A stretch of 64,000 nucleotides of DNA from assembly GCA_943331445.1 (NCBI GenBank), contig CALQLO010000003.1, forward strand, positions 1-64,000, written 5' to 3'. Of the stretch, positions 61,588-64,000 are shown one piece after another (the stretch's first letter is position 1; each line of letters opens with the position of its first letter). Position numbers and translations under genes: made by a program. This stretch comes from Akkermansia muciniphila (GTDB taxonomy: Bacteria > Verrucomicrobiota > Verrucomicrobiia > Opitutales > UBA953). The notes beneath the pieces were generated by a model that was given only the letters and a program-made list of their open reading frames with translations, was not told the origin of the DNA and ran no database searches.

Positions 61588-62771
61588 GCGCGTTCCCCCG
61601 CATTCCCGTGGCTTTCGATCGTCCCCGCTCGGGAGAGGTCGATGTGCTGGTGGTGGCGGGAGAGCATTCTGGTGACCAGCATGCGGCGAAGGTCGTTGCG
61701 GACTTATTGAAGGCACGGCCGGGGCTCCGTGTCGCCGCGTTCGGCGGCCCGGATTTGAAGGTGGCCGGCGCACAGGTGCTTTTCGATATGACGGGCTTCT
61801 CGGCGGTGGGCATTGTGGAGGTGCTGGCCGCCTATCCGTTTTACCGCCGTCTGTTTTCGCGGATGGTCGCGTGGACATTGAAGTGGAAGCCGAAGGTCGT
61901 CATGTTGGTGGATTACCCTGGGCTCAATCTCCGGCTCGCTGACGAGCTGCGTAAGGCTGGGCTTTCGCGGGCAGGCTTTGGAACCACGGCGGTCATCCAG
62001 TATGTGAGCCCGCAGTTATGGGCGTGGAAGCCCAAGCGGCGTTTCACCATGGCCCGGGATTTGGATAGTGTCGGCACGATTTTCCCATTCGAGCCTGCTT
62101 GCTACGCCGATACCAAGCTCGAAGCACGTTTCGTGGGTCATCCTTTCGCCGAGCCAGATCATCAGCACGGTCTGAAGTATGATTCCGCCGGCCCGGTGCT
62201 ACTGTTGCCGGGGAGCCGTCCCAAGCCCGTCCGGAAGATTTTCCCCGCCTTGGTCGAAGCTTTTGCCGAATTCCGTAAGCATCACCCGGGTCGCCGCGCC
62301 CTTGTGTTGCACACTGGTGGCGAAGTCCACGCGGAGCTTTATCGGTTGCTCGCGGAATATGGCGACGCGGCGAAGGGGATCGATCTCCGGCCGGTCTCGG
62401 AAGGTCCGGCGACAGGCTGCGCCGCGCTCGTCAGTTCCGGCACCATGTCATTGACCGTTGCGCTCGCGGGCATCCCCGGGGCGGTGGTCTACCGTGCCAA
62501 TCCGCTGACCTGGGTGGTTGGTCGACGTCTGATCGCCGGGCGGGTTGATAACCTCGGTATCGCGAACATTTTGCTCAAGCGGCAGGCGTGGCCGGAGTAT
62601 CTGCAGTCTGCCTGCGAGCCTGCCGCCTTGGCGGTACGGTTGCGCGAATGCGTCGAAGTGCCTGGCCCGCGGGCCCAGGCCTTAGCGGATTCCGGTGAGC
62701 TGATGAAGATGCTTTCGGCCCAGTCCGGCTCCACGCCCGCCGAGTGGGCGGCATCTTTCCTGCCCGCGTGA
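61584..62771 (+). CDS. lpxB: Lipid-A-disaccharide synthase
   Basis: A 395-residue GT19 glycosyltransferase that joins UDP-2,3-diacylglucosamine and lipid X. Motifs: DVLVVAGEHSGDQHAAKVV, VLFDMTGFSAVGIVEVLA, VVMLVDYPGLNLRLADELR, IQYVSPQLWAWKPKR, FVGHPFAE, VLLLPGSRPKPVRKI and SSGTMSLTVALAGIPGAVVY. It places the organism among LPS/lipid A producers. It is coupled on both sides: ATGA with the oxidoreductase gene, GTGA with the following SDR. Confidence 0.95.
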   Translation: MSAFPRIPVAFDRPRSGEVDVLVVAGEHSGDQHAAKVVADLLKARPGLRVAAFGGPDLKVAGAQVLFDMTGFSAVGIVEVLAAYPFYRRLFSRMVAWTLKWKPKVVMLVDYPGLNLRLADELRKAGLSRAGFGTTAVIQYVSPQLWAWKPKRRFTMARDLDSVGTIFPFEPACYADTKLEARFVGHPFAEPDHQHGLKYDSAGPVLLLPGSRPKPVRKIFPALVEAFAEFRKHHPGRRALVLHTGGEVHAELYRLLAEYGDAAKGIDLRPVSEGPATGCAALVSSGTMSLTVALAGIPGAVVYRANPLTWVVGRRLIAGRVDNLGIANILLKRQAWPEYLQSACEPAALAVRLRECVEVPGPRAQALADSGELMKMLSAQSGSTPAEWAASFLPA

Positions 62772-63643
62772 GCCAGCCCTTGGTCATTGTCGTGCTGGGT
62801 TGCGGTTATGTCGGCGCGGAGTTCGCCCGGTTGGCCAAACGGGCCGGGCATGATGTCACCGGCATTGTGCGATCGGAGGCCTCGCGCGACCACCTCAGGG
62901 CAGAGGGCTTGAAGGCCGAGGCATTCAATATCTTCACCGACGATTGGGCTGCGCTGCCTTCACGCGTTGACGCCGTGGTCTACGCCGCGAGCACAGGCGG
63001 GGGCGGGCCAGAGGCTTATGCGCTCGCCTATGATATCGGCGTCCGGCGTTCGCTCGCCTGGGCGAAGTTGGTCGGCGCGGCAAATTTCATCTTCACCAGT
63101 TCCACGGGAGTTTATCGCCAAGATGACGGCGGCGTCGTTGACGAAATTTCCGAAGTCGGTGGGGCACCGACCGCCGACGCAATCCTCGCCGGCGAGCAGT
63201 CGGTGCTTACGTCTGGCCTCGCCCGCGCTCGCGTGCTGCGCTTTGGTGGATTGTATGGACCGGGACGACATCATCTCGTGGATCAATTGCGCCGCGGTGA
63301 AAATGTAATCGGCGGTCGCGTGGATCACTTCATCAACTATCTGCATCGCGATGATGCGGCATCTTCCATTCTCACTGCAATCACTGGTGGCCCGCTGGGC
63401 GCGCGCGTTTACAACGTCGGTGACGGCCGGCCCGTGACAAAGGCTGAACTTGCTAAGTGGATTGCGAAACGCCTCGGCCAGGCCGAGCCCATCTTCGATG
63501 CCACCGCTCCCGCAGGCCCCCGCGTGGCCAAAGGAGGGCGGACCCAGCCCAACCGAATTGTCGCGGTGGGTCGAATTAAGGCCGAATTAGAGTGGTTTCC
63601 TCAGTTTACGGACGTTTTTCAGGGTCTTAGTCAGCTATTCTGA
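62768..63643 (+). CDS. NAD-dependent epimerase/dehydratase-like SDR (YeeZ type)
   Basis: A 291-residue atypical SDR. The start is a GTG at 62768 overlapping the lpxB TGA (GTGA); a GTG at 62744 is less likely. Motifs: VIVVLGCGYVGAEFARLAKR (nucleotide loop), VVYAASTGGGGPEAY, FIFTSSTGVYRQDDGG (catalytic Ser/Tyr region), VLRFGGLYGPGRHHLVDQL and NYLHRDDAASSIL. The fold fits YeeZ-like sugar-nucleotide epimerases. Coupling to lpxB suggests an envelope role, but the substrate is unknown. Confidence 0.8.
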   Translation: MSQPLVIVVLGCGYVGAEFARLAKRAGHDVTGIVRSEASRDHLRAEGLKAEAFNIFTDDWAALPSRVDAVVYAASTGGGGPEAYALAYDIGVRRSLAWAKLVGAANFIFTSSTGVYRQDDGGVVDEISEVGGAPTADAILAGEQSVLTSGLARARVLRFGGLYGPGRHHLVDQLRRGENVIGGRVDHFINYLHRDDAASSILTAITGGPLGARVYNVGDGRPVTKAELAKWIAKRLGQAEPIFDATAPAGPRVAKGGRTQPNRIVAVGRIKAELEWFPQFTDVFQGLSQLF

Positions 63644-63753
63644 CCGTGATTCCCGTCTAAGTGTGGCGAGTTTAAGGCACTTTCTTCACCACTTCGACAT
63701 CATCCTGTAACATTGGGATGAGATAGTCCCGTCGCATAACCGCACCAACACCT

Positions 63754-64000
63754 ATGAATAGCACCCTCAAGTCCATGCTCATCGCAGCTGCCGCCATTAC
63801 GTCGGTTTCTGCGTACGCCCAAGACAAAGCCACGCTCGACCTCCTTGTGAAGAAGGGCGTGATCACCGCCGAAGACCGCGCTAAGACCCTAGAAGAGGCC
63901 GCCACCGCGCGCACCGCTTCTGGAGCTGGCCGCGTCTGGGCTAAGGAAGACACCACCAGCCGCCTGACTTTCTCCGGCTACTTCCAGACCCAGTACGAGA
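63754..64000 (+). CDS. Outer-membrane porin-like protein, N-terminal fragment (cut by the window edge)
   Basis: The first 82 codons. Signal peptide MNSTLKSMLIAAAAITSVSA followed by a YAQ cleavage site, then a helical segment ATLDLLVKKGVITAEDRAK resembling the SLH-like or coiled linker seen at the start of phosphate-selective (OprP/OprO-type) porins, then the first barrel strand RLTFSGYFQTQYE. The beta-barrel itself lies beyond the edge. The call of porin is inferred from the N-terminal pattern. It is preceded by 110 bp of non-coding sequence. Confidence 0.68.
   Translation, partial: MNSTLKSMLIAAAAITSVSAYAQDKATLDLLVKKGVITAEDRAKTLEEAATARTASGAGRVWAKEDTTSRLTFSGYFQTQYE

Noticed and set aside
1-64000. 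tRNA, rRNA and tmRNA genes
   Set aside because: No cloverleaf, rRNA signature or tmRNA was recognised in the intergenic spaces, all of which are shorter than about 300 bp. A covariance-model scan could still find something small.

Overview
This 64 kb window looks like the chromosome of a Gram-negative member of the Verrucomicrobiota, most probably of the Opitutia. The inference rests on several things seen together: a giant secreted DUF1080/PVC-type dehydrogenase/cytochrome c fusion, a secreted sialate O-acetylesterase and PHP hydrolase, two four-helix-bundle (S23/IVS-family) genes, FabV as the enoyl-ACP reductase, an LpxB lipid A enzyme and an OleC/OleD pair. Base composition is high in G+C and codon usage is fairly even. 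No rRNA, tRNA, CRISPR array, transposase or phage gene was recognised. Most of the window is densely packed housekeeping sequence with many 1-4 base ATGA/GTGA overlaps.

Layout. 0-1.6 kb (-): nusA followed by the start of infB. 1.7-3.4 kb (+): ettA, convergent with the block sel1 - mfd - parvulin - malQ (10.3 to 3.4 kb, -). 10.7-14.4 kb (-): a three-gene block made of a DUF805/FAD-oxidase fusion, a methyltransferase and an unrecognised membrane-anchored protein. 14.7-20.3 kb: a secreted beta-propeller protein, an ECF sigma factor with a membrane tail, a chimeric scar built from two gene tails, a sialate O-acetylesterase and a DUF1826-like gene. 20.3-22.3 kb (-): parA and fabV, coupled to the DUF1826-like gene. 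22.4-23.1 kb: an inverted-repeat-bounded four-helix-bundle cassette. 23.1-27.9 kb (+): aminotransferase, rpmB with terminator, mgtA and a ptsN-like EIIA. 28-29.7 kb: dgkA (-), then rpoZ, smpB and trmL (+). 29.7-30.3 kb: a second four-helix-bundle cassette. 30.3-33.3 kb (-): sufT, hemW and a secreted nitrilase-family protein. 33.5-45.5 kb (+): the PVC cytochrome giant, argS, PHP hydrolase, a DUF5009/HGSNAT-like acyltransferase, a DUF983 protein, metF and an LplT-like transporter. 45.6-47.8 kb (+): a two-component system. 47.8-50.7 kb (-): gcvP. 50.9-51.5 kb (+): nth. 51.54-51.67 kb: a gene-less copy of the 30 kb repeat. 51.7-54.8 kb (-): oleC, oleD and a thioesterase. 54.9-57.8 kb (-): SirB1-like protein, aroE, prepilin peptidase and a small lipoprotein. 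58-63.6 kb (+): clpB, a GnnA-like oxidoreductase, lpxB and a nucleotide-sugar-type SDR. 63.75 kb to the end (+): the start of a porin-like gene.

The strongest candidates for something undescribed are three. First, two S23-family cassettes bounded by inverted repeats, with a related gene-less repeat at 51.5 kb, resembling the architecture of rRNA intervening sequences but sitting in intergenic chromosomal DNA. Second, the DUF805-FAD oxidase / methyltransferase / membrane protein operon. Third, the relic of a tandem duplication between 14.7 and 20.3 kb, where two truncated gene tails are fused N-end to N-end and have rewritten the 3' end of a sigma-factor gene.
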